From Helicobacter cappadocius (lineage in GTDB: Bacteria > Campylobacterota > Campylobacteria > Campylobacterales > Helicobacteraceae), in assembly GCF_030688855.1 (NCBI RefSeq), contig NZ_JAUYZK010000012.1, positions 1-55,760 of the forward strand: a stretch of DNA of 55,760 bases, given 5' to 3'. The notes under the pieces were generated by a model. That model was not told where the DNA came from and searched no databases. It was given only the letters and a program-made list of their open reading frames with translations. Shown here piece by piece: positions 34,875 through 44,353 of the stretch. Position numbers and translations under genes: made by a program. The first letter of the stretch is position 1. Every line of letters begins with the position of its first letter.

Positions 34875-36155
34875 ATGGTCTATATAGAAAATATTTATTC
34901 CCAAGAAGTTATTGACAGTAGAGGTAATCCGACGATAAAAGTTACAGCTGTTTTAAGCGACGGAACGATGGAATCTGCTATTGTTCCTAGTGGAGCAAGT
35001 ACTGGCAAAAGAGAGGCTCTTGAGCTTCGCGATGGAGATAGATCTCGCTATTTAGGTAAAGGGGTTTTGAAGGCTTGTGAAAATGTAGATACCACTATTT
35101 CAGAGGCGTTAATTGGTAGTACGCCTTTTGACCAGGGACATATTGATGCTATGCTAAAAAGTATCGATGGTACAAATAACTATTCAAATTTAGGTGCTAA
35201 TGCAACCTTGGGAGTTTCAATGGCTATAGCTCGAGCAGCGGCCAATTCTTTAGATATACCGCTCTATCGCTATATTGGAGGATCTAATGCTCTTGTAATG
35301 CCTGTTCCTATGCTTAATATCATTAATGGTGGATCTCACGCTGATAATACTGTGGATTTTCAAGAATACATGATTGTTCCTTTTGGATTTGATACTTTTA
35401 AAGACTCTTTGAGGGCTAGTGCAGAGGTGTATCAGCACCTTAAAGGTATTTTAAAAGATTCCAAACATATCACGAGCATCGGAGATGAGGGTGGATTTGC
35501 TCCAAATCTCAAAAATAATGCTGAACCTATCGAAATTATTTTGAAAGCTATAGAAAAAGCAGGATATAAACCTGGTGAAGAAATATCTATTGCCCTAGAT
35601 GTCGCAAGTAGTGAATTAGTTGAAAAAGATGGAAAATATCATTTAGCAGGAGAAGGAAAAAAAGTTACCTCTTATGAGCTTGTAGAGTATTATGAAAAAC
35701 TTGTCGCAAAATATCCTATTGTTTCTATTGAAGATGGATTGAGTGAAGATGATTGGGAAGGTTGGCAACATTTAACAGAACGTTTGGGTGATAAAATACA
35801 ATTGGTCGGAGATGATTTGTTTGTGACAAATAAAGACATCTTAAGACATGGAATTGATAAAAATATCGCTAATGCTATTCTTATAAAACCCAATCAGATT
35901 GGAACACTTAGTGAAACGATGCAAACTGTTAGACTTGCACAGAGAAATAATTACAGATGTATCATGAGCCATAGAAGCGGAGAAAGTGAAGATGCTTTTA
36001 TTGCTGATTTTGCTATCGGAATCAACACAGGTGAAATCAAAACAGGTTCAACCGCAAGAAGCGAACGTATTGCAAAGTATAATCGTTTACTTCAAATAGA
36101 ATCTGAAGTTCCACACACTGAATATATTGGTAAGGAACTTTTTAAAAATAGATGA
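34875..36155 (+). CDS. eno: Enolase
   Basis: A 426-residue enzyme that converts 2-phosphoglycerate to phosphoenolpyruvate. [17 protein letters not shown] is the flexible loop, [10 protein letters not shown] holds a catalytic glutamate, [14 protein letters not shown] and [10 protein letters not shown] carry the magnesium ligands, and [14 protein letters not shown] holds the catalytic lysine. It begins nine bases after recA and overlaps the next gene by four bases. Confidence 0.98.
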   Translation: MVYIENIYSQEVIDSRGNPTIKVTAVLSDGTMESAIVPSGASTGKREALELRDGDRSRYLGKGVLKACENVDTTISEALIGSTPFDQGHIDAMLKSIDGTNNYSNLGANATLGVSMAIARAAANSLDIPLYRYIGGSNALVMPVPMLNIINGGSHADNTVDFQEYMIVPFGFDTFKDSLRASAEVYQHLKGILKDSKHITSIGDEGGFAPNLKNNAEPIEIILKAIEKAGYKPGEEISIALDVASSELVEKDGKYHLAGEGKKVTSYELVEYYEKLVAKYPIVSIEDGLSEDDWEGWQHLTERLGDKIQLVGDDLFVTNKDILRHGIDKNIANAILIKPNQIGTLSETMQTVRLAQRNNYRCIMSHRSGESEDAFIADFAIGINTGEIKTGSTARSERIAKYNRLLQIESEVPHTEYIGKELFKNR

Positions 36156-36412
36156 TTGATTATAATACTAGAAATCGTTATTTTAAATTTGTACGAATGG
36201 TTTATGTTAATCGTGCAATTATTATTAGTTTTTTTGTATTGATGGGGTTTGGTGCTTATATGGCATATTTACTTTTTGGAACAAACTCTATAGAGGTTTT
36301 AATACAGGTAAAAAATAAACGAAATTCTCTTGAAGATAATGTCCATACATTGCAGTATAAGAATTCCAAACTCCAAAAACAACTTTTTGAACTCAAAGGA
36401 TTGGAGCCGTGA
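36152..36412 (+). CDS. FtsB/DivIC-like septum protein
   Basis: An 86-residue protein with one membrane helix (about residues 22-44) and then a coiled coil ([21 protein letters not shown]). This is the plan of FtsB/DivIC, which bridges FtsL and FtsQ in the division complex. Position right after eno, where ftsB lies in many proteobacteria, supports the call. Sequence identity in the family is low, so the name is inferred. Confidence 0.65.
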   Translation: MIDYNTRNRYFKFVRMVYVNRAIIISFFVLMGFGAYMAYLLFGTNSIEVLIQVKNKRNSLEDNVHTLQYKNSKLQKQLFELKGLEP

Positions 36413-37002
36413 AAAAAAATCTTATCATCTTTTTTATTTTTTATGCACTTATTGGCAGGGAAAATCCCTTTGAGCCTGTCGTGAATCCAAAAGATAGCTC
36501 TGAAAATTCCATACAAGATTCAAAAGGATATTTTGAAGCTTTTGATTTTAAATTACCCACTACCGCGAGAATTTTAAAGAGCGTGAGTGTAACTTATCAG
36601 AATATAGATGGTTCTATTGATACAAAAACATTTAATATTGATAAAAGTATTGATTGGCATTATCCTTTGAGTTTGAGTCAGAAAAATGCTCTAGTTTCTG
36701 AAGAGACAAATTATTATGCTATAAAACCTTTTGAATTTTTTGTTAAAGACAATAAACTTTATATCCATAGTGCTGAAAACATTCAACGTAGTTTTGTTTT
36801 GCCAACTCCCTATCGAATAATTATTGATATAGATAGAAAAACCCAAAATATTAATCAAAGTATTGATATTTCAAAAAAATATTACAGCAAAATCTCCATT
36901 GGGACGCATCAGAATTTCTACCGAATTGTCATTACTTTAGATGGGCAGTATCGATACAAAATAGATAAAGAAGATGAATACTATATTATTAGCGTAAAAT
37001 AG
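36409..37002 (+). CDS. AMIN-domain secreted protein
   Basis: A 197-residue protein with a signal sequence (NLIIFFIFYALIG) and a C-terminal AMIN-type beta domain. Signals are TARILKSVSVTYQNIDG and, at the end, PYRIIIDIDRK and HQNFYRIVITLDG. AMIN domains bind peptidoglycan and target amidases or secretins; this protein has no enzyme domain. It begins with GTG whose GTGA overlaps the FtsB-like stop, and a division or envelope role is consistent with that pairing. It corresponds in place to H. pylori HP0156. Confidence 0.65.
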   Translation: MKKNLIIFFIFYALIGRENPFEPVVNPKDSSENSIQDSKGYFEAFDFKLPTTARILKSVSVTYQNIDGSIDTKTFNIDKSIDWHYPLSLSQKNALVSEETNYYAIKPFEFFVKDNKLYIHSAENIQRSFVLPTPYRIIIDIDRKTQNINQSIDISKKYYSKISIGTHQNFYRIVITLDGQYRYKIDKEDEYYIISVK

Positions 37003-37003
37003 A

Positions 37004-37489
37004 GTGGAAAATATTGTTATTATAGGTTTTATGGGAAGTGGAAAAAGTTCTGTAGGAAAGGAACTTGCAAAATACACACAAAAACAATTTTTGGATAGTG
37101 ATTTATTTATCAGCAATCAAGAAGGTTTGAGTATTTCTGAAATATTTAACTCAAGAGGAGAGGCTTATTTCCGAGAATTAGAGAGAGATTTTATACATTG
37201 GGTGCAGAAAAATATTTTTGGTGCAGTTATTGCAACAGGTGGTGGAATGCCTATTTTTAATGATATTTCTAAACTTGGAATGGTAGTATATTTGAAAATA
37301 GATTTTGATGAAATAAAAAAACGATTACATCCTGATGAAATCAAGAAAAGACCCTTGTTGGAAAATATGCATCAAGCTAAAAGATTGTATCAAGAGCGTG
37401 AAAGGATATACCAAAGAGTTGCTAATAAGATTGTGGATGCTGACGCACCCATAGAAAAAATCATCAAAGAGATATTAAATCTAGTATAG
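37004..37489 (+). CDS. aroK: Shikimate kinase
   Basis: A 161-residue P-loop kinase that phosphorylates shikimate on the way to aromatic amino acids. GFMGSGKSSVGKELA is Walker A, FLDSDLFI holds the magnesium/shikimate aspartates, SRGEAYFRELE and ATGGGMPIF bind shikimate, and RPLLEN is the lid. GTG is the start and there is no good ribosome site, which suggests coupling to the gene before it. Confidence 0.95.
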   Translation: MENIVIIGFMGSGKSSVGKELAKYTQKQFLDSDLFISNQEGLSISEIFNSRGEAYFRELERDFIHWVQKNIFGAVIATGGGMPIFNDISKLGMVVYLKIDFDEIKKRLHPDEIKKRPLLENMHQAKRLYQERERIYQRVANKIVDADAPIEKIIKEILNLV

Positions 37490-37495
37490 AAAATA

Positions 37496-38788
37496 TTAAA
37501 ACTTACGCGTAATGTGCATCATCAAATGACTTCTATCGGAGAAATTTTCACTCTCAAGAGGTGGAGCTGAACCGATTTGATAGCCTTTGTGTGTATTTAC
37601 CTGCATATATTCTAGCTTAAATCCAGCATCGATTTTTTCATTAAAAGCATAACTTAAATATAATGCTAAGCTTTGTTCATCCGCACGAGGACTAGTTGTG
37701 AGACGACCTAATATTTGCCAATCAAATTTATCTAATTTTTGTCCAACATACAAAAATCCACTTAAGGCATCTTTGCCCACCATATTAGAGAGTGCAGGAC
37801 CAAAATCATATACGCTTCCTGTCCAAATATTATATGTTATAGGATCCCCATAGACCCCAATCCTACCATTAGCATTCCCAAAATTTTTATAAAGTATCCC
37901 GCCAAAATTATAGTTATTGTAGTAGAATTGTTGACGTATAAATAAGCTTTGAGCATTTTTACCTAGTATTTCATTGAAAGCTATCACATCTGTAGTCTCA
38001 GGGGAAATATTTGAATAAAATGGAAAAAGCATTACAATGGTGGTTTTTGATCTTAGACCGATGTTGTTAAAATTAGGGTTTGTATCATAGGTGATATTAA
38101 ATCCTGGTGCATTCATACTATTTGGAATATAGTAATAGTAGGGTGATATACTGAGTCCATATTTGGAAAATTCAATTCCACCTGACATTAAGGGTTCTCC
38201 TTGTGTGTAAAAACGTCCATAATCCCAAAACCAATCATTATATGCCGAAGCCCTTGCATCAGAAAACATTCCCCAAATTTTGAAATCTTTATACTTTGCA
38301 TAAAATTCTCCACCTTGGTTAAAAGCAGTGAACCAATCTTGACCATCTGTTTCGTATCTTCCGATTTTTAAACCAAAAACACCTTCATAGTTATAATTGA
38401 TATATGCGTTATGTATCATAAAAAATCTGGGACTTTGTACATCTAAGCCACTATGTCCTGCCCAATATCCAATATATTGAGTTCCAAAATTATAAGGATA
38501 ACCTTCAGCTTGACCTTGATGGATGGTTGAATCATAAACCAGTGCATTAAGCATACCTCCGATCACGATATCTAAACCCTTGGTGATATTTTTAAATTCA
38601 AAATCCATTTCACCAAGTATTGTCGCATAGCTATCTGTAGGGTATATATTTTTTTGGGGATTGTATTTTCTGCCATCAAAGCCAACCTTTGAGAAGGCGC
38701 TAGTTTGTCCTGTTAGTTCAAAATCAAAACCAAAAAATGGAGTGAGAAATGTTGTGCAAAACAATGCTATTTTAAAAATTTTCTTCAT
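37496..38788 (-). CDS. Hof-family outer-membrane protein (copy 4 of tandem set)
   Basis: A 430-residue beta-barrel protein with a signal peptide (MKKIFKIALFCTTFLTPFFG) and a final aromatic residue (RKF) that directs it to the BAM machine. Family marks shared with its three neighbours are SKVGFDGRKYN with YPTDSYATI near the N-terminus, LYKNFGNANGRIGVYGDPI in the middle, and TTSPRADEQSLALYLSYAF and DRSHLMMHITRKF at the end. Hof proteins are a Helicobacter family of putative porins. It is most like the gene at 41805-43187 at its end. It follows the next gene by 18 bases with AGGGAGA before the ATG. Confidence 0.8.
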   Translation of the reverse strand: MKKIFKIALFCTTFLTPFFGFDFELTGQTSAFSKVGFDGRKYNPQKNIYPTDSYATILGEMDFEFKNITKGLDIVIGGMLNALVYDSTIHQGQAEGYPYNFGTQYIGYWAGHSGLDVQSPRFFMIHNAYINYNYEGVFGLKIGRYETDGQDWFTAFNQGGEFYAKYKDFKIWGMFSDARASAYNDWFWDYGRFYTQGEPLMSGGIEFSKYGLSISPYYYYIPNSMNAPGFNITYDTNPNFNNIGLRSKTTIVMLFPFYSNISPETTDVIAFNEILGKNAQSLFIRQQFYYNNYNFGGILYKNFGNANGRIGVYGDPITYNIWTGSVYDFGPALSNMVGKDALSGFLYVGQKLDKFDWQILGRLTTSPRADEQSLALYLSYAFNEKIDAGFKLEYMQVNTHKGYQIGSAPPLESENFSDRSHLMMHITRKF

Positions 38789-38806
38789 ATATTCTCCCTA
38801 GAATTG

Positions 38807-40198
38807 TTAAAAACTATGTTTGATATAAGTAGAAATATAACTTCTATCTTCTTTAATATCTTGCTTAAGATAAGTTTGATAAACCTCATAACCCTTTTTG
38901 GTTGTATCATCAAAATATGTAATATTAATACCTATGCTGAGCTTATTGGGAAAAAGATAGTCCATATTTACCGAAAAACTTTCTTCGTTACTGCGAGGGC
39001 TTATGGTATAGCGGTTGAGCATATTGATGTTAAAATTTTGATATTGAAGTCCGTAAAAAAAGATATTGTTAAATGCGTCACTTGCAAATATGGCATTATT
39101 TGCGGTACCTCTATCGTAAATAGTGCTGTCATTAAGATCTATTCCAATAGGATTTCCCCAGCCACCAACAAATTCATTTGGATTCCCAAAATTTTTGTAT
39201 ATTTGAAATCCAAAATGATGCTTTAAAATACTTTTAGAAATTCTAAATATTTGCTTAAGATAGAGGCTTTCGCCACCTTTTTCTACAAGTCTGCCTTCAT
39301 AGCCATATAGATAGGGACTTTTTGGATTAATATCTCCAAATACAGCTCTATCGCCATTATCATAGACAGAAAATCTTTCCTGTGCTGTCAGTGTATGATG
39401 AACAAACATTGGTAAAAAATCTGTTTGCGACTCTATGGGAATATCCCCAATAACAAAGGATGTATTATAGGTAAAATGCAAGGCTGCCATTATATATAAA
39501 GTTGGCTGGGTTTGGATATATGGCGTGAAACTCATATGGGAATTTTTGATTTTTATCCCTGTTGCAAGTGTAGGTATAGGATTTGAGTTTAAAAATTTGA
39601 AATCTTTGAGCCATTTCCCTCCCAAAGAAGATTTCTTTTCTGTTAGCACAGCCCAAATATCGGTATTCCATTTTCCAAGACTTGGTCTAATGTGCATTTC
39701 AGCACCTTCCTGATTTCCGGTAAGCCAATCTGTATTTCTAAACAAAAATCTTCCAACTTTCAGGCTGAAAAATGTGTTCTCATATCCTATGTAGAGATTA
39801 GAAAAAAAGTAATCTTTTGTATTCTTAGCACTAGCTTTTTCTTTTCCATTTTTTCCCAGATAGTATCCAAAATATTTATATCCAAGTCCATTGGGATTTA
39901 CAAGGTTTCCTGATGTATCACGATCACGTTCTGTGGAATCATAAATCAAACCACCAAAGGCAAATCCAATTCCCATATCAAAATTATTGTTAGTATGAAT
40001 GCTGAGATTGGGGGTAGCATAGAGAATTGAAAAGCTATCTGTGGGATAACGACCTGTACTTTTGTCAATATTTGTGTGGTTGAATCCAAATTTGGAATAA
40101 TTTGCGATATCTCCTGAAAAACTATAATCAATACCAAGCATTGCCTCAGAAATGAATAAAAGTGAAATAAAAATCTTTTTAATAAACATTTTTTTCAC
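38807..40198 (-). CDS. Hof-family outer-membrane protein (copy 3)
   Basis: A 463-residue beta-barrel with a signal peptide ending near SEAMLG. The family signature is SKFGFNHTNI with RYPTDSFSILY. The middle carries IYKNFGNPNEFVGGWGNPIG, and the end TISPRSNEESFSVNMDYLF and DRSYISTYIKHSF. It is the most divergent of the four. The start is GTG (40198), three codons before an ATG that could also serve. It shares a transcript with copy 2 (57 bases upstream) and copy 4. Confidence 0.78.
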   Translation of the reverse strand: MKKMFIKKIFISLLFISEAMLGIDYSFSGDIANYSKFGFNHTNIDKSTGRYPTDSFSILYATPNLSIHTNNNFDMGIGFAFGGLIYDSTERDRDTSGNLVNPNGLGYKYFGYYLGKNGKEKASAKNTKDYFFSNLYIGYENTFFSLKVGRFLFRNTDWLTGNQEGAEMHIRPSLGKWNTDIWAVLTEKKSSLGGKWLKDFKFLNSNPIPTLATGIKIKNSHMSFTPYIQTQPTLYIMAALHFTYNTSFVIGDIPIESQTDFLPMFVHHTLTAQERFSVYDNGDRAVFGDINPKSPYLYGYEGRLVEKGGESLYLKQIFRISKSILKHHFGFQIYKNFGNPNEFVGGWGNPIGIDLNDSTIYDRGTANNAIFASDAFNNIFFYGLQYQNFNINMLNRYTISPRSNEESFSVNMDYLFPNKLSIGINITYFDDTTKKGYEVYQTYLKQDIKEDRSYISTYIKHSF

Positions 40199-40255
40199 AC
40201 CCCTTCAATTCTTTAGCAATTTTTAGGGTTTATTGTAGCGTAAGTTCGCTTAAGC

Positions 40256-41611
40256 TTAAAAATTGTAGCTGATATAGGTTGAGGCATAGCTCCTATCTTG
40301 AGAAATAGTTTTATTAAGTATCGTAGTTGCTTTGCCTGATCCAAGCGTATATCCTGCAAAGGTTGTATTGTTATACCATTCCACTTTTACTCCTGCGGTG
40401 ATATTCCAAGGAAATTTGTAATCTACATTCACAGCTACAGCTTGTTCATCAGCTCTTTTTGAGTAAGTGATTCTGCCTATTACCATCCAGCTTAATTTGG
40501 TGTAAGTTCCTCCACCGAACAAAAATCCAGAAATCGCATCTCTACGAAATATATTGTTCCAAGCAGCACTATCATAGACGGTATTATCATAGTTGTCAAA
40601 ACCTATAGGATCTCCATATGGGGTTAAAAATTCATTGGGGTTTCCAAAATTTTTGTATAAAATAGCTCCTATATTGTACTTGCCAATATCAAAACGTTGT
40701 CTTATCATCAAACTTTCTCCACCTTTTCCGACAACTTGAGAATCTGGATTGATACGAGCATCATAATTATTATAAGCAGTATTTTTTGAGAGTGCGGGTC
40801 CCACAACTCGCATATAGAGGAATAAAATCTCGGTTTTGGAACGGAAACCTTCAGACTTGAATTCAGGGTTAGTGTCATATCCTAAATGAAATCCTGGTGC
40901 AATAAACCTAGAGTCTTGTGCATATAGATAGCCTTGAGCAATAAAGTTATCACGTTTGAAATCTGCTCCTGCGGCATAGACATAAAATCCTTTTCCATTA
41001 TCTACAGGAATATTTTGATTCATATATTTAAAATCTTTGAGCCATTTTCCTCCAACACTTGCTCTCTTAACCGTTGTAAATGCCCAAATTCTAGTATAAG
41101 GAACTGCATAAGATTGTAAAGATACCCCTTGTATATACCCACTGAGCCAGTCGCCAGGAACTGAAAAACGACCAATTTTTGCTTCAATATATTTATCGTA
41201 TGTATAGCCAATATACAAATTTTGAAGAACATAATTTCTTGTAGTTCTAGCAGTAGAAGGAGAGCGATAGTCCTTGCCTGGCCAAAACCCAAAATAGTTA
41301 TATGCTAGTCCATTTGGATTATAAATAATATTTCCATCACCTTGAAATCTCGTATTGTCAAATACTATTCCGCCTATTGTTCCTGTTGCTCCTGCACTAA
41401 AACCAGCTCCTAAATCGAGATTTATTCCCAAAGAGGCCGTGAGAACAGAAAATGAATCTGTGGGATATTTACCTTCAGTGGTATTAATTTTGTCATTATT
41501 GAAACCAAATTTGGACCAGTTTTGCACTTGTCCATTCACTTTATAATCAAAGCCGTAAATACTCGAAGTAAGTGCGGAAAATATCACAGCACTCTGTATT
41601 GCTTTTTTCAT
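40256..41611 (-). CDS. Hof-family outer-membrane protein (copy 2)
   Basis: A 451-residue beta-barrel with signal peptide MKKAIQSAVIFSALTSSIYG. Signature segments are WSKFGFNNDKINTTEGKYP with TDSFSVLTA, IRQRFDIGKYNIGAILYKNF, GNPNEFLTPYGDPIGFDNYD, SKRADEQAVAVNVDYKF and the terminal TYISYNF. CAGGAG precedes the ATG. The 193-base gap upstream contains the terminator of copy 1, so this copy probably has its own promoter and heads the downstream three. Confidence 0.8.
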   Translation of the reverse strand: MKKAIQSAVIFSALTSSIYGFDYKVNGQVQNWSKFGFNNDKINTTEGKYPTDSFSVLTASLGINLDLGAGFSAGATGTIGGIVFDNTRFQGDGNIIYNPNGLAYNYFGFWPGKDYRSPSTARTTRNYVLQNLYIGYTYDKYIEAKIGRFSVPGDWLSGYIQGVSLQSYAVPYTRIWAFTTVKRASVGGKWLKDFKYMNQNIPVDNGKGFYVYAAGADFKRDNFIAQGYLYAQDSRFIAPGFHLGYDTNPEFKSEGFRSKTEILFLYMRVVGPALSKNTAYNNYDARINPDSQVVGKGGESLMIRQRFDIGKYNIGAILYKNFGNPNEFLTPYGDPIGFDNYDNTVYDSAAWNNIFRRDAISGFLFGGGTYTKLSWMVIGRITYSKRADEQAVAVNVDYKFPWNITAGVKVEWYNNTTFAGYTLGSGKATTILNKTISQDRSYASTYISYNF

Positions 41612-41754
41612 AGATGCTCTCCTGTTAGTTTTAGTTTGAATTGTGCCATTCTTAATTTAAGACATATAAAGCATTAAAAGAAGTTTAAGGTGTGCAATAA
41701 TATTGCTTGATGAAAAAGTTTTGATTTATATTTGTAACATTTTATTAGATGAAG

Positions 41755-41796
41755 AAAGTGTTTTCATAAAAAGACTGGTTTCTATGAAAACACTTT
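41755..41796 (-). terminator. Terminator between Hof copies 1 and 2
   Basis: A perfect 14-base stem (41755-41768 with 41783-41796) closes a 14-base loop, nine bases after the stop of copy 1. The minus-strand tail CTTCATC is only weakly T-rich. It separates copy 1 from the other three. Confidence 0.65.
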
Positions 41797-41804
41797 GAAA
41801 AAAA

Positions 41805-43187
41805 CTAGAATTTGTAGCTGATGTGTGTCATCAAATGGCTTCTATCTTGAGTGATGGAGTGATCTAGGTTTCCAGGACTGATATTATTGCCTAAGTCATC
41901 AAAAAATCCTGCACCAGGATTGTATCCCGCTTTCGTGGTGGAATCAAACCACTCTAGTTTGAGTCCTGCTTCTATGTTATGGGTAAATTGATAATCTAGG
42001 TAAAGTGCCAAACTTTGTTCATTTGCTCTAGGAGCTGTAGTTATTCTACCAACCATACTCCATTTGAATGCTCCATAATCCCCTCCACCTTGCAAAAAGT
42101 AGGTTTGTGCATCTGCAGCAGTGATGTTGTTGATACCGGCATTCCCAATATTATAAATGCTATCTGTCCATTGTTCAATACCGATTGGATTTCCATATGT
42201 TCCAATATTCTGATTCGGGTTTCCTATGTTGATATAAATACCTCCACCAACATTATAGTTATTGATATCAAATCTTTGTTTGATAAGAATCGTTCCTCCG
42301 CCAGGTCCTTGCAATCCTACCCATTTTCCACCATCTAAAGAAGGACTCCAAGTATTGTATCTGGCAGGAGCATATCTTCCATCTAGTGAATTGTTATCTT
42401 GATAGACATACATTCCGTAAAAGGTAGTTTGCGATCGGAATCCAGAACCTGAAAAACCAGGATTGCTATCATATACAGCTTTTATACCTGGAGCTGTGTA
42501 AGTTTGAGGAGAAAACCACACATAAGGTTCGATGCTTACCCCAGAATGTGTCCAGTTAAGTCCAACTGCATGGACACCATAACGTTTGAGACGATAAAAG
42601 TTATACAACCATTGACCATCGGCAATTCCTCTCCCCCAAGAGGTAAAACCATAAAGCTTAAAATCACCTAATTTTAGTGATGCTTGAGCTCCTTCTGTAT
42701 ATTGATAGAACCAGTCCATATCTGATTCATATCTACCGACTTTCACATCTAACATATCGTTATATTTGTAGTCCAAATATGCGTTGTAAATAATATAGTT
42801 CTTTGCATTTCTACTTGTAGCAGCTGGCGAATAATAATCTGGATACCATTGATTCCATTCCCCCATATATTCATATCCCAACCCATTTGGAGTAGGAATA
42901 TTTCCATTACTATCTTTGACAAACTTTGTAGAATCATAAACTTGCCCTCCAATAGCCCCACCTAATCCTAGAGTGAGACCATCTACAATGTTTGCATCAA
43001 TTTGAAGTTTGCCCATAATATTGACAAAACTTTCTGTAGGGTATTTACCCTTTTCTGTATCGATTTTATCATTATTAAAACCAAACTTTGAAAAATTTAT
43101 CGCTCCTCCACTGACCTTATAGTCAAATCCTTGTACGCTACTAATTGCCAACATAGATATAAATAAGGCTTTGTATTTTTTCGACAT
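41805..43187 (-). CDS. Hof-family outer-membrane protein (copy 1)
   Basis: A 460-residue beta-barrel protein with signal peptide MSKKYKALFISMLAISSVQG. N-terminal signature FSKFGFNNDKIDTEKGKYP is close to copy 2. Later come IKQRFDINNYNVGGGIYINI, GNPNQNIGTYGNPIGIEQW, TTAPRANEQSLALYLDYQF and the end DRSHLMTHISYKF. A strong AAGGAG lies before the ATG. An 11-base repeat stands directly upstream of its -10 box, and its own terminator follows. Confidence 0.82.
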   Translation of the reverse strand: MSKKYKALFISMLAISSVQGFDYKVSGGAINFSKFGFNNDKIDTEKGKYPTESFVNIMGKLQIDANIVDGLTLGLGGAIGGQVYDSTKFVKDSNGNIPTPNGLGYEYMGEWNQWYPDYYSPAATSRNAKNYIIYNAYLDYKYNDMLDVKVGRYESDMDWFYQYTEGAQASLKLGDFKLYGFTSWGRGIADGQWLYNFYRLKRYGVHAVGLNWTHSGVSIEPYVWFSPQTYTAPGIKAVYDSNPGFSGSGFRSQTTFYGMYVYQDNNSLDGRYAPARYNTWSPSLDGGKWVGLQGPGGGTILIKQRFDINNYNVGGGIYINIGNPNQNIGTYGNPIGIEQWTDSIYNIGNAGINNITAADAQTYFLQGGGDYGAFKWSMVGRITTAPRANEQSLALYLDYQFTHNIEAGLKLEWFDSTTKAGYNPGAGFFDDLGNNISPGNLDHSITQDRSHLMTHISYKF

Positions 43188-43220
43188 TTTTGCTCCTTTG
43201 TCTGATTTTATGAAACTGGA

Positions 43221-43226
43221 ATTCTA
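43221..43226 (-). promoter_or_regulatory. Candidate -10 box of Hof copy 1
   Basis: TAGAAT reads on the minus strand, 33 bases before the ATG. The 11-base tandem repeats begin 17 bases upstream of it, exactly where a -35 and UP element would be. Confidence 0.45.
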
Positions 43227-43242
43227 GTTTAAAATAATAAAT

Positions 43243-43275
43243 ATTCATAATTTATTCATAATTTATTCATAATTT
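43243..43275. repeat. 11-bp tandem repeat ATTCATAATTT x3
   Basis: Three perfect head-to-tail copies of ATTCATAATTT fill 43243-43275. The unit is one helical turn, so identical bases face the same side of the DNA. It lies upstream of the Hof copy 1 promoter in a 362-base gap shared with rpsB. Confidence 0.9.
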
Positions 43276-43444
43276 AATAATAATTATAAAAAGATATTTT
43301 TAGTTCTATCATAATTTTTTTTGAGATATATCTAGGATTTTCATCATTGATTTATCTTAGTTTAGAAGATGATTTTTGAAAAATATGCCTTCAAATCAGC
43401 TATATCTTAGGTTTTTTCGATAAAATACAAGTTCGTTTTGATTT

Positions 43445-43450
43445 TATAAT
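43445..43450 (+). promoter_or_regulatory. -10 box of rpsB-tsf
   Basis: A perfect TATAAT lies 99 bases before the rpsB ATG. The resulting leader of about 90 bases is long enough to hold the structured region described next. Confidence 0.55.
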
Positions 43451-43470
43451 TGAGACGAAAATAGCTCACA

Positions 43471-43515
43471 CACGCTAGTTCTCAAAAGGTTGCGGTTTTA
43501 CCGTTAAAGAGCGTG
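43471..43515 (+). promoter_or_regulatory. Structured leader of rpsB
   Basis: CACGCT (43471-43476) can pair with AGCGTG (43510-43515), enclosing a small hairpin CGGT-TTT-ACCG (43493-43503). In other bacteria ribosomal protein S2 represses its own message through the rpsB leader. This may be a similar control site, but the pairing is short and is inferred from one sequence. Confidence 0.35.
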
Positions 43516-43549
43516 GAGGCAGAAACTGATTAAAAACAAGGAGAATACA

Positions 43550-44353
43550 ATGGTTACTATGAAAGATTTGTTGGAATGTGGTGTTCATTTTGGACATCAA
43601 ACTCGGAGATGGAATCCAAAAATGAAACGTTTTATTTTTGGAGTGAGAAAAAATATCCATATTATTGACTTACAAAAAACACTTAGATATTTTCGATATA
43701 CTTACAATATCGTTAGAGACGCTACTGCTGAAGGTAAAACCATTATGTTTGTAGGTACAAAAAAACAAGCTAACGAGACACTCAAAGAATATGCAGAAAA
43801 AATCCAAGTTCCTTATGTAAATTATCGATGGTTAGGTGGTATGCTCACAAACTTCAGTACGATAAAAAAATCTGTTAGAAAACTTGAAATTATAGAAGAT
43901 ATGGAAGCAAGTGGTCAAATTGATTTACTTACAAAAAAAGAAAAATTGATGATTTTGAGAAAGAAAGAAAAACTTGACAAATATCTAGGTGGGGTTAGAC
44001 ATATGAAAAAAGCCCCTGATATGATTTTTGTGATTGATGTTGTAAAGGAAAAAATTGCTGTTGCAGAGGCTAGAAGACTTGGCATACCTGTTGTAGCACC
44101 TTTGGATACAAATTGCGATCCAGATGTGGTTGATTATCCAATTCCTGGAAATGATGATGCGATTCGATCTATACAGCTATTTTGTAAAGAAATGAGTGAG
44201 GCTATTCTTGAGGGTAGGGAGATTGCAGGAAAAGATGAAAGCGTTCAAGAAGCTCAAGGAGAAGAAAGTGAACCTGCTTCGGACGAAGAGAAAAAAGAAC
44301 TTCTTCAAGAGGTTACTGCTGAGCTTACAAAAGAAATGATGGAAGGAGAATAA
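43550..44353 (+). CDS. rpsB: Ribosomal protein S2
   Basis: A 267-residue small-subunit protein. [20 protein letters not shown] is the universal start, [11 protein letters not shown] and [14 protein letters not shown] follow, and [19 protein letters not shown] is the second signature. A 45-residue acidic C-tail rich in glutamate is typical of this phylum. AAGGAG lies seven bases before the ATG. It begins the rpsB-tsf operon. Confidence 0.98.
   Translation: MVTMKDLLECGVHFGHQTRRWNPKMKRFIFGVRKNIHIIDLQKTLRYFRYTYNIVRDATAEGKTIMFVGTKKQANETLKEYAEKIQVPYVNYRWLGGMLTNFSTIKKSVRKLEIIEDMEASGQIDLLTKKEKLMILRKKEKLDKYLGGVRHMKKAPDMIFVIDVVKEKIAVAEARRLGIPVVAPLDTNCDPDVVDYPIPGNDDAIRSIQLFCKEMSEAILEGREIAGKDESVQEAQGEESEPASDEEKKELLQEVTAELTKEMMEGE

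Noticed and set aside
39525-42338. Plus-strand open frames opposite the Hof genes
   Set aside because: They lie antisense to clear signal-peptide beta-barrel genes and have no ribosome sites or family features.
43243-43275. CRISPR or iteron origin from the 11-bp repeats
   Set aside because: The units are adjoining with no spacers and no replication or Cas gene is near; the place fits a promoter.
43460-43520. A tRNA gene before rpsB
   Set aside because: No T-arm or acceptor stem with the right spacing; it is better seen as a leader hairpin.
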